A stretch of 64,000 nt of DNA. Origin: Trifolium pratense (lineage: Eukaryota; Streptophyta; Magnoliopsida; Fabales; Fabaceae). Location: assembly GCF_020283565.1 (NCBI RefSeq), contig NC_060063.1:26466777-26530776 (forward strand). The letters are read 5' to 3'. Within the stretch, counting starts at the first letter, position 1. Each line of letters begins with the position of its first letter. Made by a program: the position numbers and the translations under genes. Positions 45,086 through 57,330 of this stretch are shown piece by piece. The notes below the pieces were generated by a model, which saw only the letters and a list, made by a program, of their open reading frames with translations, was not told the origin of the DNA and searched no databases.

Positions 45086-45465
45086 TTAAAACTTACAAAA
45101 TTACCCCAAACTTAATATTGTTTTATTAATCAAATAATCATAATTCCCAAATAATCAAATAATCAAATCATATCTTTTGTTTCATTATTCGTATTTCTCC
45201 ATTCACCAGCCAACCTCTTTGTTTTTTGTCCACCATTGTTGAACGAAGTGATTTCTTCAACTTTGTCGTTTCATCGTTCATCAACATCTTATTCTCTCAC
45301 CACCCAACCTCATTTATCTTAGATTCTATCGTTCACCAGTTGCTCGTCTACCATTGTTGAACGAAGTTAGATACCTTTGTTCATAAATTAATTTGTGAAT
45401 TAGGTTAGAGACCTTTGATTTTAGTGTTTAGGTAATATGGTTGTTTTGTAATTGATGCTGAGTTT

Positions 45466-47896
45466 TGTTTTGTGACAATAGCCATATAAGGTTTGATACC
45501 ATAACTGTTGAAGAAATTCGTTCTATGGAATTTGCCACTCTTAATGAAGCTTATGACTTTTATTACCGTTATGGTAAATATAATGGTTTTGCTGTTAGGA
45601 AAGGTGATACTAGGGTAAGAGGTAGTGAAGGTAATAAAGTAATAAAAATAAAGTAGTTTGTATACAACAAACACGGTGTAAGAGAGAAGAGACACTTAGT
45701 TAGGATAAGGCTCAGGTGGATGGTCTTCAGAAACATGGCATTAGAACATGTCATATAATGGGGTACATGGTAGCATAGAAGGGTGGATATGCTGATGTTG
45801 GTTTTACAAAGAAATATTTGTACAACTATTTTGATAAAGATGGTGACATCTTTAAACTATCTGAATATAAAGTCGTCTAGTGATCTCATGCTTTATGCTG
45901 AGTATGCTGTAGACAACATTAATGGAAGAATGAAGACTTTTTTGGGCTGATTGGATTAGTAGGACTGACTATTTTTGTTTTGGTGATGTGCTTGCATTTG
46001 ACACGACTTACAACTATCTGTTGGTTGTATTTTCAGGGTGTAACCACCACTCTCAAACAGTAATTTTTGGTGCTGCATTGGTGTCAGATGAAATGACGGA
46101 GACGTATAAGTGGGTGTTGAGGTGTTTCCTAGAATGCATGGAAGGTAAACAACCAAAAGCGGTGGTAACAAATGGGGATGGGGCAATGAGAGAGGCCATA
46201 AAACAGATATTTCCCGATGCTAACCATAGGTTATGTACTTGGCATTTGAATAAGAATGCAAGTGAGAATGTGAAGAACAGAAATAATTTTTTGGACGGTT
46301 TTTCAAAGGTCATGTACTCAAATTTTACAATAGATGAATTTGAAGAGTATTGGTCACAAATGATTAAAGAAAATGGAGTGCAAGGACATCCATGGGTAGT
46401 CAAAACGTACGAGAATAGGTCACTGTGGGCTACTGCATATCTACGAGATAACTTTTTTGGACGTATAAGAACTATGTCGCAGTACGAAGCTATTAATGCA
46501 ATAATTAAGAGTTATGTCAGGAAGCAAGGATGCATTTTTGAATTTATGAACAACTTTGATCAGGCTACGAGAGATTATAGAAATAATGAGTTGGTTGCTG
46601 ATTTTAAACCATCGTCAATAGATCCTGTGTTGTCGACGCAACTGCCTGTGATTGAGAGTCATGCCGGTAAAATATATACGGCGAAGCTTTTCAAAGAAGT
46701 TAGACATGAAATATTGAAAGCCGGTGAATTGATAGTTAGGGATAAAAGTGAAGTCGGGGGTAGGAAGACTTATAGATTGACAAAATTTTGTAAGGATGGT
46801 TATGAAAGAAGTGTTGTTTATGATGGTTCGACATTTAAGTGTTCATGTAAGAGGTTTGAGTCCCGTGGCATTCCGTGTTCTCATATTTTTTACGTAATGA
46901 AGGAAGAACACGTTGATCGTATTCCAAGCAATTTGGTTTTGACGCGATGGACCAAGGATGCAAAAATTCAGTTTTTGAACAGCAGCAATTGTAATGATAA
47001 TGTTGATTTGAATATGATTGCCGAAGCTTGTTTTGGTTCATATTGTATGGTTTTAACAGAGTTCTGCAAAGAAGCTTCAAAAAAAGATGGTGTTTATGCA
47101 CAAATAATGGAAGACCTGATGCAGCTGAAAAAAAGTATTGCAGTAAAGATGATGATGCAATCGGTACACAAAAGTCAGTAGTAGGCGATCCAGTTATGGT
47201 TAAAAGTAAAGGTGCTCCAAAGAAAAAGAAGAATGTTGCAAAATCTCCCAGGCGCTGTTCAAATGCCAAAAATACAACTCCTAATTCGAAGAGATGTTAG
47301 GTAATTTTAATAAATCATTATTTGTTTGTTAGTTTTATATAATGTTTTACTGGTTATCGAGCATTATAATTGATATTGTTAAATTTGCAGGGTACACAAC
47401 AAACGACAGAACAAGCGGCAGAACCAAATGTCGATTTGTACTCGGTGTCGATTTCTGATTCTGTAAGCCAAATTGCTGAGGTATTATATTTGTATTTTTT
47501 ATTATCTGGTTATTATATTCTGAAAGCCAAATTGCTGATTTGGTTTTGGTTTAAATATTGCGTAATTATATTATGTTGATTTTTCAGAAAAGGAAAAGAA
47601 AAGCAGCTTGCAATGGTGAAAGAAGTGTGCAAAACAAAACTTCGTATCCGCCGAGATACCGTGCTGCTAATGTTACGACACCTGCACATATGGAATTACC
47701 GAGCACAAGCAGAAATATGAATCAACAACTGTATCATATGATGTCTATGGTACATCCGATGATTCAACCGATGCACCTACAACCCATATACCCAATGTAT
47801 GGACTGCAACAAGGAATGCAACATGGAACGAATGTTGGTCAAAGTTCATGCTATGGTCTGCTACAACATGTTATGAAATCTGCTAAGAATGATTGA
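45466..47896 (+). pseudogene. FAR1/MURA-type MULE transposase, decayed
   Basis: The reading starts with a FAR1-like N-terminus (EFATLNEAYDFYYRYGKYNGFAVRKG) broken by a stop at 45654 and by frameshifts through to about 45985. A clean 397-residue ORF (45988-47181) then covers the MULE transposase domain. DDE positions are D5 in LAFDTTY, residue 62 in VVTNGDGAMREA, and E167 in QYEAINA; the second is Asn where the family normally has Asp. The zinc-knuckle-like H80-x2-C83-x2-H86 and a SWIM finger (C285, C287, C297, H299) are intact. After a further frameshift near 47135 the SKGAPKKKKN...RRCSNAKNTTPNSKRC tail appears, followed by two probable exons (47391-47480 and 47588-47896) with a KRKRK nuclear signal. 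Transposases of this family bind terminal repeats and excise the element in the nucleus. This copy is almost certainly inactive. Confidence 0.88.
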
Positions 47897-48569
47897 CTAT
47901 TTTGAGTAGATTTGAATGTATTTTGGTAATAGTTAGGTAATGTTTATGGATGATTTTGGTTGTAATGTTTGTGGATAATTATATGTGGAGATATTGAAAC
48001 AATATTTAAGTTTGGGATTTGATGTTTGATAAATTTAATGTATACAAGTTTTTTTAAAGTTTGAGAAATTGATGCAAGTTCATATTGATTACTGAATATG
48101 AACACCGATTCAAGCTTATATTGATGGTTGAAAGGTAGACATTGATGCAAATTTTATAAAACTGAAGGTCGAATGTGATAATAATTTAAGATTCATAATG
48201 CATAATAATGCAAATGGTTTTGAAGCGTGGCAGTGGTTTAATGCGTTTCATATTGCAAGTAGGACGTGAGTTCGAATCTTGTTTGCTACATTTTTAAATT
48301 TATTTTTAACTGTTAACTGGTTTGGAAATAAAATAAGAAAAAAAGGTGGAACGGAGAAGGTTCAAACCAGGGACCTCAACATTATGGACTATCAACATAT
48401 CCGCTAGACTGTGACAATTTCATTTGTAAATGTTTCACTCTGTAGTTATATATTTATAAACTTAGATCATGTTTCAAAAAAATTAGACATATATTTAGTT
48501 TCTATAACACATTTAAATTACATTAAATTAAATAAAAGGACGAAAGATAAAGTCATTTTAAAATAAAAT

Positions 48570-50257
48570 GATTTGACTCGTGCGTTATTGTCGGAAGACT
48601 TTTCTAAATGTGGTTATGATCTGATTCACCCGAGCTACTGTCGGACCTAATCTCTCAACAATACGACATATACTCAATCGAATGAAATGATTCGCACATT
48701 AAAATGAAATAAACTAAATATTCCATCTCACTCGAATTTAACTCGTGCGTTATTGTCGGAAGACTTTTCTAAATGTGGTTATGATCCGATTCACCCGAGC
48801 TACTGTCGGAACTATTCTCTCAACACTACGACATATACTCAATGGAATGAAATGATTTGCACATTAAAATGAAATAAACTAAATATTCCACCTCGCTCAA
48901 ATTTAACTCGTGCGTTATTGTCGGTGAACTTTTCTAAATGTGGTTATGATCTGATTCACCCGATCTACTGTCGGACCTATTCTCTCAACAATACGACATA
49001 TACTCAATCGAATGAAATGATTTGCACATTAAAACGAAATAAACTAAATATTCCACCTCGCTCAAAATTTAACTCGTGCGTTATTGTCGGTGGACTTTTC
49101 TAAATGTGGTTATGATCCGATTCACCCGAGCTACTGTCGGACCTATTCTCTCAACAATACGACATATACTCAATCGAATGAAATGATTTGCACATTAAAA
49201 TGAAATAAACTAAATATTCCACCTCGCTCGAATTTAACTCGTGCGTTATTGTTGGAAGACTTTTCTAAATGTGGTTATGATCTGATTCACCCGAGCTACT
49301 GTAGGACCTATTCTCTCAACACTACGACATATACTCAATGGAATGAAATGATTTGCACATTAAAATGAAATAAACTAAATATTCCACCTCGATCGAATTT
49401 AACTCGTGCGTTATTGTCGGTGGACTTTTCTAAATGTGGTTATGATCCGATTCACTCGATCTACTGTCGGACCTATTCTCTCAACAATACGACATATACT
49501 CAATCAAATGAAATGATTGGCACATTAAAACGAAATAAATTAAATATTCCACCTCGCTCGAATTTAACTCGTGCGTTATTGTCGGAAGACTTTTCTAAAT
49601 GTGGTTATGATCCGATTCACCCGAGCTACTGTCGGACCTATTCTCTCAACAATACGACATATACTCAATCGAATGAAATGATTTGCACATTAAAACGAAA
49701 TAAACTAAATATTCCACCTCGCTCGAATTTAACTCGTGCGTTATTGTCGGAAGACTTTTCTAAATGTGGTTATGATCCGATTCACTCGAGCTACTGTCGG
49801 ACCTATTCTCTCAACAATACGAGATATACTCAATCGAATGAAATGATTGGCACATTAAAACGAAATAAACTAAATATTCCACCTCGCTCGAATTTAACTC
49901 GTGCGTTATTGTCGGAAGACTTTTCTAAATGTGGTTATGATCTGATTCACCCGAGCTACTGTCGGACCTATTCTCTCAACAATACGACATATACTCAATC
50001 TAATGAAATGATTTGCACATTAAAACGAAATAAACTAAATATTCCACCTCGCTCGAATTTAACTCGTGCGTTATTGCGGAAGACTTTTCTAAATGTGGTT
50101 ATGATCTGATTCACCCGAGCTACTGTCGGACCTATTCTCTCAACACTACGACATATACTCAATCAAATGAAATGATTTGCACATTAAAATGAAATAAACT
50201 AAATATTCCACCTCGCTCGAATTTAACTCGTGCGTTATTGTCGGTGGACTTTTCTTA
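48570..50257 (+). repeat. 165-bp tandem array, about ten units
   Basis: Units start aactcgtgcgttattgtcgg at 48740, 48905, 49071, 49236, 49401, 49566, 49731, 49896, 50061 and 50225, with a first diverged unit at about 48575. Spacing is 165 bp (164-166). As 165 is 55 codons, one frame stays open across several units (49414-50109), repeating FSKCGYDPIHPSYCRTYSLN. In the first units cga codons read tga, so that frame is closed there. No start context or family supports coding. The array ends about 250 bp before the first B3 gene. Confidence 0.92.
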
Positions 50258-50513
50258 GACCGTAAGGAGTAAAAATTTTAAAAATTAAATAAATACAAAC
50301 ACACACGTGCGTGGAAACCAAAAGTTTTCTTTTGAACGGATACCATAACCACACCACATTTGGGTGGAAACCAAAAGATTTTCCCTTTGTGTGTTGGTAC
50401 TTAAAATGAAACGAAAGATATTCACTTTTCCCTTCTCCAACAAACGACAACGAAACCCTTACCCTTCTCTTCTAAGTGTCCAAAACGGAAGATCGGAGCA
50501 ACCAGAGTAACGA

Positions 50514-51650
50514 ATGGCGTCCTCATCGAAGCAAAGGTTGGTCATTTCCACTGTTATTCGCTTTCGCTTTTGATCGACAACATGAGTTTGTGTTATTCGT
50601 TGTCGTTTGTTTCATTGCTACTGTTTTTAATATCTTTTCATCGCATGTTTTTAGGATTTAAGTGTTATTTTGATTTGTTATCGTTTTATAGGAGTTAGTT
50701 TTGAATAAGTTACCCTGTAAATGTCTTCAATAAGATATGCATGTAATTTTTTGATAAAAAGAGTAAAAAAAAAGTATTTTTTAAACAGAAATTTTATATT
50801 TTTTCATACAACAAGATCTGAAACGTTGATGGTCCGTTGATTTACCAAATTTTGTCTTTGTTGTAGAGGATGTTGTTGTTATCTGAGTTGTTGATGTTTA
50901 TTGCTTCCATATTAGGTTTGTTTTTTGTTCGTTTATTGATCTATGAACTATTACATGATGTTGTTGTTTCCTTTTGTTGATTTAGGACAATAGGCGTGGT
51001 ACCAGTTAAGACAGAACCTTTTGACGCAATATGGATAAGTTCAGACGATGAAGGTGACAATGTTGCTAAGGGGTTTGCTAAGAGGGTTTCTAGGAGGGTT
51101 GATAAGAAGGCTGATAACAACGGTGCTAAGAGGGTTGATAAGACGGTTGATAACAACGGTGCTAATAGGGTTGATAAGACGGCTGTTCAGAATGTTGCTC
51201 CTAAGGTGGTCAGGGTTAGAAAAGAAAAGGTGGAATGGATAACACCAGTAACTAAAGCTATGCAGAAATTGAGAAAAAAACAAACACTGGTATTAGTTTA
51301 ACTGTTATTGAATTTGTTTTAGTTTAACACCAGTAACTAAAATAATGTATTAACTATTATTGACTTTGTTTTAGTGATTGATAATGTTGAATTTATCCTA
51401 TTTGTTACAGCATATACCTAGCTGGGTTGTGAAGCATGCTCTATTAGAGAAGACCGAGATTTACCTGCGATCTGCGCAGACGAAGCGTACTTATGAATGT
51501 GCTATTTTAAATCCCGGACGCTCGTTGCAGAGATACATTGGTGATGGTTGGTATGACTATGTTGATTTGCACAAGCCAAAAGTTGGTGACATCCTCCACT
51601 TTTCTATGAATCCGCCTTACAACCTAATTGTTGTTTCATTGATACGTTAG
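50514..51650 (+). CDS. B3-domain protein carried by the MULE (single domain)
   Basis: Three exons, 50514-50536, 50986-51289 and 51411-51650, encode 188 residues (MASSSKQRTIGVVPVKTEPF...). All introns are GT-AG and phases agree. The acidic WISSDDEGD stretch is followed by Lys/Arg-rich repeats of RVDKTVDNNGANR type (three units), then a basic RVRKEKVEW segment. The C-terminal domain of about 90 residues reads LHIPSWVVKHALLEKTEIYLRS, then YECAIL, GDGWYDYVDLHKPKVGDILHFS. Its order IPSxxV, I.LRS, IGDGWYxxV, KVGDxLxF is that of plant B3 DNA-binding domains. It has no stop or frameshift, unlike the transposase beside it. A role in regulating the element or host genes is inference. The start is the first ATG, after a CT-rich leader from about 50420. 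Confidence 0.78.
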
Positions 51651-51999
51651 AAGACTCGTTAATTGCTTCACTTGATGTTCGGATGAATCGAAGTTCGGTT
51701 GATGTGTTTATTTCTGCTTTATGTTTAATTATGTAGTTGTTGAATATTAAGTGTAAAAATGCTACTTTTATTAGTAGTCAGACATCAGTTGAAAAACACA
51801 TATGTGTTTGTCAATATATTTTGAATGCAATGTGGTATTTTGAATGCAATCAGTTAATCTCTACCTTATTTGGCCTGATATATCTATGTTGTTAACTTGC
51901 TTCATCGATTATTCATTGTTATGTCAAAAAAAAAGAAGACCATGTTATGGAAAAAGAACCGTTTTGGTGAAAATCGAAACAACTCCATTAAGAGTCAGA

Positions 52000-52600
52000 A
52001 TAGTCGTAGTTCACTTAGTTTTCAAATAAGTAAACATTTGATTTTGAGTAAACTCCAATTTCACTACTTTTTTGGAAGTTGATAAGCTCAATAAATAAGT
52101 AAACATCTGATTTTGCGTAAACCCCAATTCCATGCCCCTATGTCTAAATTAATTGGTTAACAGTTAGTGATGGTATTGTATTGATAAGCTCAAATAATAG
52201 GTATACTTTTTCAGATTTATTAAGTTTGGGAAGTTGAAAAACGCTATAATCACTCCACAACCCTATAATCACTCTAACCAATCTCATTCCTTATCCCTAA
52301 TGTTCACTTCTTTAGTCCACATTCATTGAATTTTAAACTTCGATTTTACAAACCAAAACTTGTAAAAATTAAATAAAAAAAAAAAAGAAGATTATCACTG
52401 TTGGAACAAATAGAGAAAAGAAAACAATCCAACAATATTTGGGAAATTAAAAATTTCAAACAAAATTAGTTAAATTAATTAAGTAAACATTTTAACATAA
52501 ACAAAGATAATAATCCAAGAACAAAACAACAAATTCTTAAACATTTTTGATGTCTTCCTTTCGTTGTGTAGTTTCATCTTCATCTTCTCCCCCTTATTGA
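52000..52600. other. Non-coding spacer inside the MULE
   Basis: AT-rich, without recognisable coding or repeat features besides short duplications of taaacatytgattttg at 52030 and 52105. Confidence 0.5.
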
Positions 52601-52609
52601 ATTGAATTT

Positions 52610-53727
52610 CTTTAACAATTGAAACCACTATTCATGCTGCAGAATTCTGCAGAAACGTGTTTTTGGCTCGGATTTGGCTCCAAAAGCACTTATAAGCCTC
52701 GAAAATCACTTATTTAAGCCCAGAAATTCATGTCAAACAATTACCACACTTATAACATGATTAAAACAACTTAAATCAACTTAAATCATCAAAAACAACC
52801 CATTAATTCATGGATTCTCATCATTTTACATAAACCCACAAATTTATCAAAGACAACAATCAACATACAAAGGAATCATTTTTGCCATAGCAAAACATCA
52901 TTCAAGCATGGATAAACATTTACAATCATGCAACAATTCATAAAACTTGAATTTAAACAAATTCCCATAAACCCTTACAAACCCCCACCTAGAGATAAAG
53001 AGAATTTGGGGCCGGAGAAGAATCACTTCTCCCCTCTCCTTAACATATCTCTAATGATTATGATTCTAACCTCTTACCTTAGCAAAAACGGAGAAATAAT
53101 GATTAATCTTCAAGTTCCCAAGTTTTTCCTCTCCTCTTTGTTCTTCCTAAGGTACCTTCCATCATGTAGGTGAAATTGCAAGTGGATTTAGAGCTAAGAA
53201 TGAGTGGGAGTGGTTGATGAAAGAATGAATAGGTTGGTGCTAGTCGGCGTGTGAAGAAGAAGGAAAGTTTAGCTTTCTGACTTCATATCTCAGGAAGTGA
53301 AAAATGAATCATATGGCTTATAATGAGAGTGTGGGTCTCACTTTGGTTCTTTCTTTGTTTTTAAGTAATAATATGTGGTTCTCATTACACATGGTATCTT
53401 ACTTATGTGATAGCTTTACTCACTTGTTTTCAATAATCACCTCTAATTAATATTTCTTGTCTTACTTAAAGTTGGAATGTTACATAACCCTTACCAACTT
53501 ATCCTTTATATACCCTCCAATTAGGTTAGTGTGAAATTCCCAAATTAAACTATTATTATCTAATTTAATCTCAACTCCAATAATTACCCAAGACATATAG
53601 ACACACTTAACATGCAAAAAAAAATTAATTTAAAATAAACAAATACACATTAGCACAAAATTAGACATCACTTGATAAATCAAATATGGCTAAAATATTT
53701 GTAACTAGAATTCGAGGCGTTACAATG
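52610..53727 (-). mobile_element. Solo or truncated LTR of a gypsy-type element
   Basis: Read on the minus strand it begins tgtaacgcctcgaattctag, the typical start of chromovirus-type LTRs. It contains ggagccaaatccgagccaaa and tctgcagaattctgcagcat near its far end (about 52640). No internal region, second LTR or clear 5-bp duplication was found, so a solo LTR or fragment inserted in the MULE is likely. Confidence 0.6.
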
Positions 53728-54169
53728 AGTGTCGGAGCATTATACACTCTCAAATTTATATGTCCCGAAACTTAACTTTTTTTATTTTATCCACGTAAAA
53801 AACCCTAGATTAAGTTCGACCTAGAGTGATTATCAGTCTCGGAGCATTATGGGGTTGGAGGTTGAAGGTGAGTGGTTGTTATGAAAGATGATAAAAATTG
53901 GGAATTTAGGGTTTGTGTGAAGAGAGACTGAATTAACTCCTTTATATATAATAATGTCTACATTATTAGGGATTCAGATTTCGTACCTCATATGCCTTAG
54001 AGAATTTCAAGTATCACCCGTAGGATATATATGAGTGGTTGCGATTTAATATGATGATGCTAAATCGCAGACATCCAATTTAATCCAGCGGTCGTGATTA
54101 AAATGAATGCAAACCGTGTCAAAGTTGAATGCAGTAGATAGATAAACTGACAATTTTCATTAAATAAAT

Positions 54170-55335
54170 ACAACAGAGACACTAAGTTCCTTCTCCGACA
54201 ATCTTTATAAAATTTGAATTCAAATTTATTAGAGAGTAGAGCTAATAAAATGAGAAGTTAAATTTTTGAGGAAAAAAAGTTGAGATTATGGACGAAGAAG
54301 CCGTGAGTTATAGACCGCAACCCTAACAATACGACAGAGACACTAAGTTCCTTCTCCGACAATCTTTATAAAATTTGAATTCAAATGTATTAGAGAGTAG
54401 AGCTAATAAAATGAGAAGTAAAAAAGTGTTGGAAAAAAAAATAAAAGTTGAGATTATGGACGAAGACGCCGTGAGTTATAGACCGCAACCCTAACAATAC
54501 GACGGAGACACTAAGTTCCTTCTCCGACAATCTTTATAAAATTTGAATTCAAATTTATTCGAGAGTAGAGCTAATAAAATGAGAAGTTAAATTTTTGAGG
54601 AAAAAATAAATAAAAGTTGAGATTGTGGACGAAGACGCCGTGAGTTATAGACCGCAACCCTAACAATACGACGGAGACACTAAGTTCCTTCTCCGACAAT
54701 CTTTATAAAATTTGAATTCAAATTTATTCGAGAGTAGAGCTAATAAAATGAGAAGTAAAAAAGTGTTGGAAAGAAAAATAAAAGTTGAGATTATGGACGA
54801 AGACGCCGTGAGTTATAGACCGCAACCCTAACAATACGACAGAGACACTAAGTTCCTTCTCCGACAATCTTTATAAAATTTGAATTCAAATTTATTCGAG
54901 AGTAGAGCTAATAAAATGAGAAGTTAAATTTTTTAGGAAAAAAAAATAAAAGTTGAGATTGTGGACGAAGACGCCGTGAGTTATAGACCGCAACCCTAAC
55001 AATACGACGGAGACACTAAGTTCCTTCTCCGACAATCTTTATAAAATTTGAATTCAAATTTAGTAGAGAGTAGAGCTAATAAAATGAGAAGTTAAATTTT
55101 TGAGGAAAAATAAAAAATAAAAGTTGAGATTATGGACGAAGACGCTGTGAGTTATAGACCGCAATCCTAACAATATGACGGAGACACTAAGTTCCTTCTC
55201 CGACAAACTTAAATTCAAATTTATTCAAGAGCATAGCTAATAAAATGAGAAGTTAAATTTTTGAGAAAAATAAAAAATAAAAGTTGAGATTGTGGACGAA
55301 GACGCCGTGAGTTATAGACCGCAACCCTAACAAAA
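54170..55335. repeat. ~168-bp tandem array, about seven units
   Basis: The phrase cactaagttccttctccgac recurs near 54180, 54341, 54509, 54678, 54846, 55014 and 55185. Each unit also has gagagtagagctaataaaat, a variable A-rich segment, and gccgtgagttatagaccgca. Differences are mostly in the A-rich segment. A diverged single copy lies at 57035-57180 between the second B3 gene and the Ulp1 remnant, so the arrays were once wider or moved within the element. Confidence 0.9.
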
Positions 55336-55889
55336 AAAAACTGACTAACAAAAAGAAATAAGTAAAATCGTGTCATTTATCCGATGCAGCCTTTGCCCAG
55401 GCGTTTACATCATCCAGCGTTCCATTTAAAACGCGTTTTAATCGGACGGTGGTTAGTATGTAAGTCAGAAAGTCATCCATTTAACATCAACCATCGGATG
55501 ACACACTCTGTAGATCCAACCATCCAAAACGTTTACTGGATCACGCGTGACTTTTGAAAACTTCAAACCAACTAAACAATTCAATTCACAACTTTTCACT
55601 CGTTAATCTCAACTAGACAGGTTTCTGTCTTTTCACTTCAATAACCCCCAAATTAATTTCCCTCCCCAATATCATCATTGCTAACCTTGGTAAACGAATT
55701 GTGTTTACCGAAATCTTTTCCTTTCTTCTACCAAGACAGAACAATTAAGTTCATTCATCTACTCCCACACGCCATTTTCCATATCAAACTTCATCTCCCA
55801 CACGCCAGTGTTGAGTCTCACACTTCATCTCCCAGACGCCATTTTTATCCATCTCAAACTTCATCTCCTTCCATCTCAGATAGCAAAAA

Positions 55890-56887
55890 ATGGTGGAAAC
55901 TGTTGGTGATATTCTTCAAAAACCAGCAAGGGGTTATTTTTTTACGGTTCATGTTAGAGGAGAGGTAAGTTTTGTGGTTCGATTTCTTTAGTTTTGTTCA
56001 GTTTGAGTTTGAGTTAAGAAAACAGAGCATCGTAGTTTTTTTGCTATCTGAGTAAAAAATATGAATCTAACTTTATTAGTGCTGTCGATTATTTTAAGGA
56101 AAATTGTCAATTTGCTTAAGGAAAATTGTCAATTTGTTTAAGAAAAATTGTCAATTTTGTTATAAATTTTTTATTTGTTTCCTTTTTAGGTCAAGGGAGA
56201 GGTTGAAAGAACTTTTTATGAAGATCACAAAGCTGAGTTGAGACAAGTTTGGCAGCTGTTTGATTCTAAAGGTCTTCGACTCCGAGTATTGTTCAACAAC
56301 GATGATGATGTCCCTAGAATTACAGCTGGTTGGACGGCTTTAAGAACACACTCCAAGTTTGAAGGTCATCATCCAATTTTCTTCAAATATTTATGTAATA
56401 ACCAGTTTCAGATCATTCCTAAAGATCACCCAATAACTCCCGACAAATTTCCTACTTGGCATACGAAGTCGCGAGCTCTCCGAAAGGCGGTTACCTTCGA
56501 AATTACTATGACGGAGGATCCTGAAATTGTGGAATCTTTGGTTGGTATCTCGATCAAAATGTTATGGTTAATTTTTTTAATTAATTATATGAACAGAAAA
56601 TGAAAAATTGATGGTTATTATGTTTATGTTCTTTGTTGCAGACATTGTCCAAAGAGATGGGGGAGTACTTGTGGGACACAATGTTGGATCAAATAAACAT
56701 TATTGGAGACATTAGAGAAAAGCACAAGTGCGAGCTAGAGTATCAAAGGAATCCGTTTGTGGTAACGATCTCAAGCGGTTGGAGGGAAGTTGTTGGAATC
56801 AACGGATTTAAGCTTGGGGATCGGCTGCTCTTCAATACAAGCAACATCTATGATGACCACACCTTTTATGTTAGGAGTTTGAAATGA
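55890..56887 (+). CDS. Double B3-like protein carried by the MULE
   Basis: Three exons, 55890-55964, 56190-56540 and 56642-56887, encode 223 residues (MVETVGDILQKPARGYFFTV...). Both introns are GT-AG, phase 0. Two B3-like domains can be read. The first includes LRVLFNNDDDVPRITAGWTA and HPIFFKYLCNNQFQI (about residues 54-107). The second includes KCELEYQRNPFVVTISSGWR, EVVGINGFKLGDRLLFNTSN and FYVRS (about 170-223). The order strand, GW.xF/V, xNx(L/F)xxGDxxxF is the B3 core; REM-like plant proteins carry such repeats. It has no disablements. It does not closely resemble the B3 gene at 50514, so the two are separate acquisitions or old duplicates. Its function in the element is unknown. Confidence 0.75.
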
Positions 56888-57330
56888 TATTTGGTGTTGA
56901 TTTGAAACAATTTAGTCTTTGTATTTTGATCGGCTGCTATGTTCAAATTGACAATGTATTTTGATGACAATTGATAATTATTTGACAATGTGTTTTGTAT
57001 TTTGAAGTACTTAATTTTTTTGAAATTCATATGTTATAGAGCCGTACCCGTAACAATACGACGGATACGCCAAAAGTCACTCTCCGATTAATCTTTAAAA
57101 AAATTGAAATTCAAATTTATTCGAGAGTAGAGCTAATCAATTGAAAATTGAAATTTTTGAAAAGAAAAAAAAAATTAGATTACGGACGATCCGCTTGACT
57201 CTCACACTAAGGGACTCCCATTCTAGCGACACGGATCGTACGTCTCATCAACCCTTACTATATTTTAAATTAATTCAACTTTACCAATGACTCTCACACT
57301 AATGTAATGCTTTTAAATGACTGACTGTAG

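Noticed and set aside
49414..50109. 231-residue ORF across the 165-bp array
   Set aside because: It exists because the unit is 55 codons long; neighbouring units are closed, there is no promoter or start context, and no family matches.
51020..51250. Histone H1-like or AT-hook protein from the Lys-rich repeats of the first B3 gene
   Set aside because: The repeats are short RVDK/NNGA units, with no AT-hook GRP core or globular H1 domain; the B3-like C-terminus explains the gene better.
48570..55335. CRISPR-like direct repeats
   Set aside because: Units are contiguous, 165-168 bp, without unique spacers, in a plant genome; they are satellite-type arrays.
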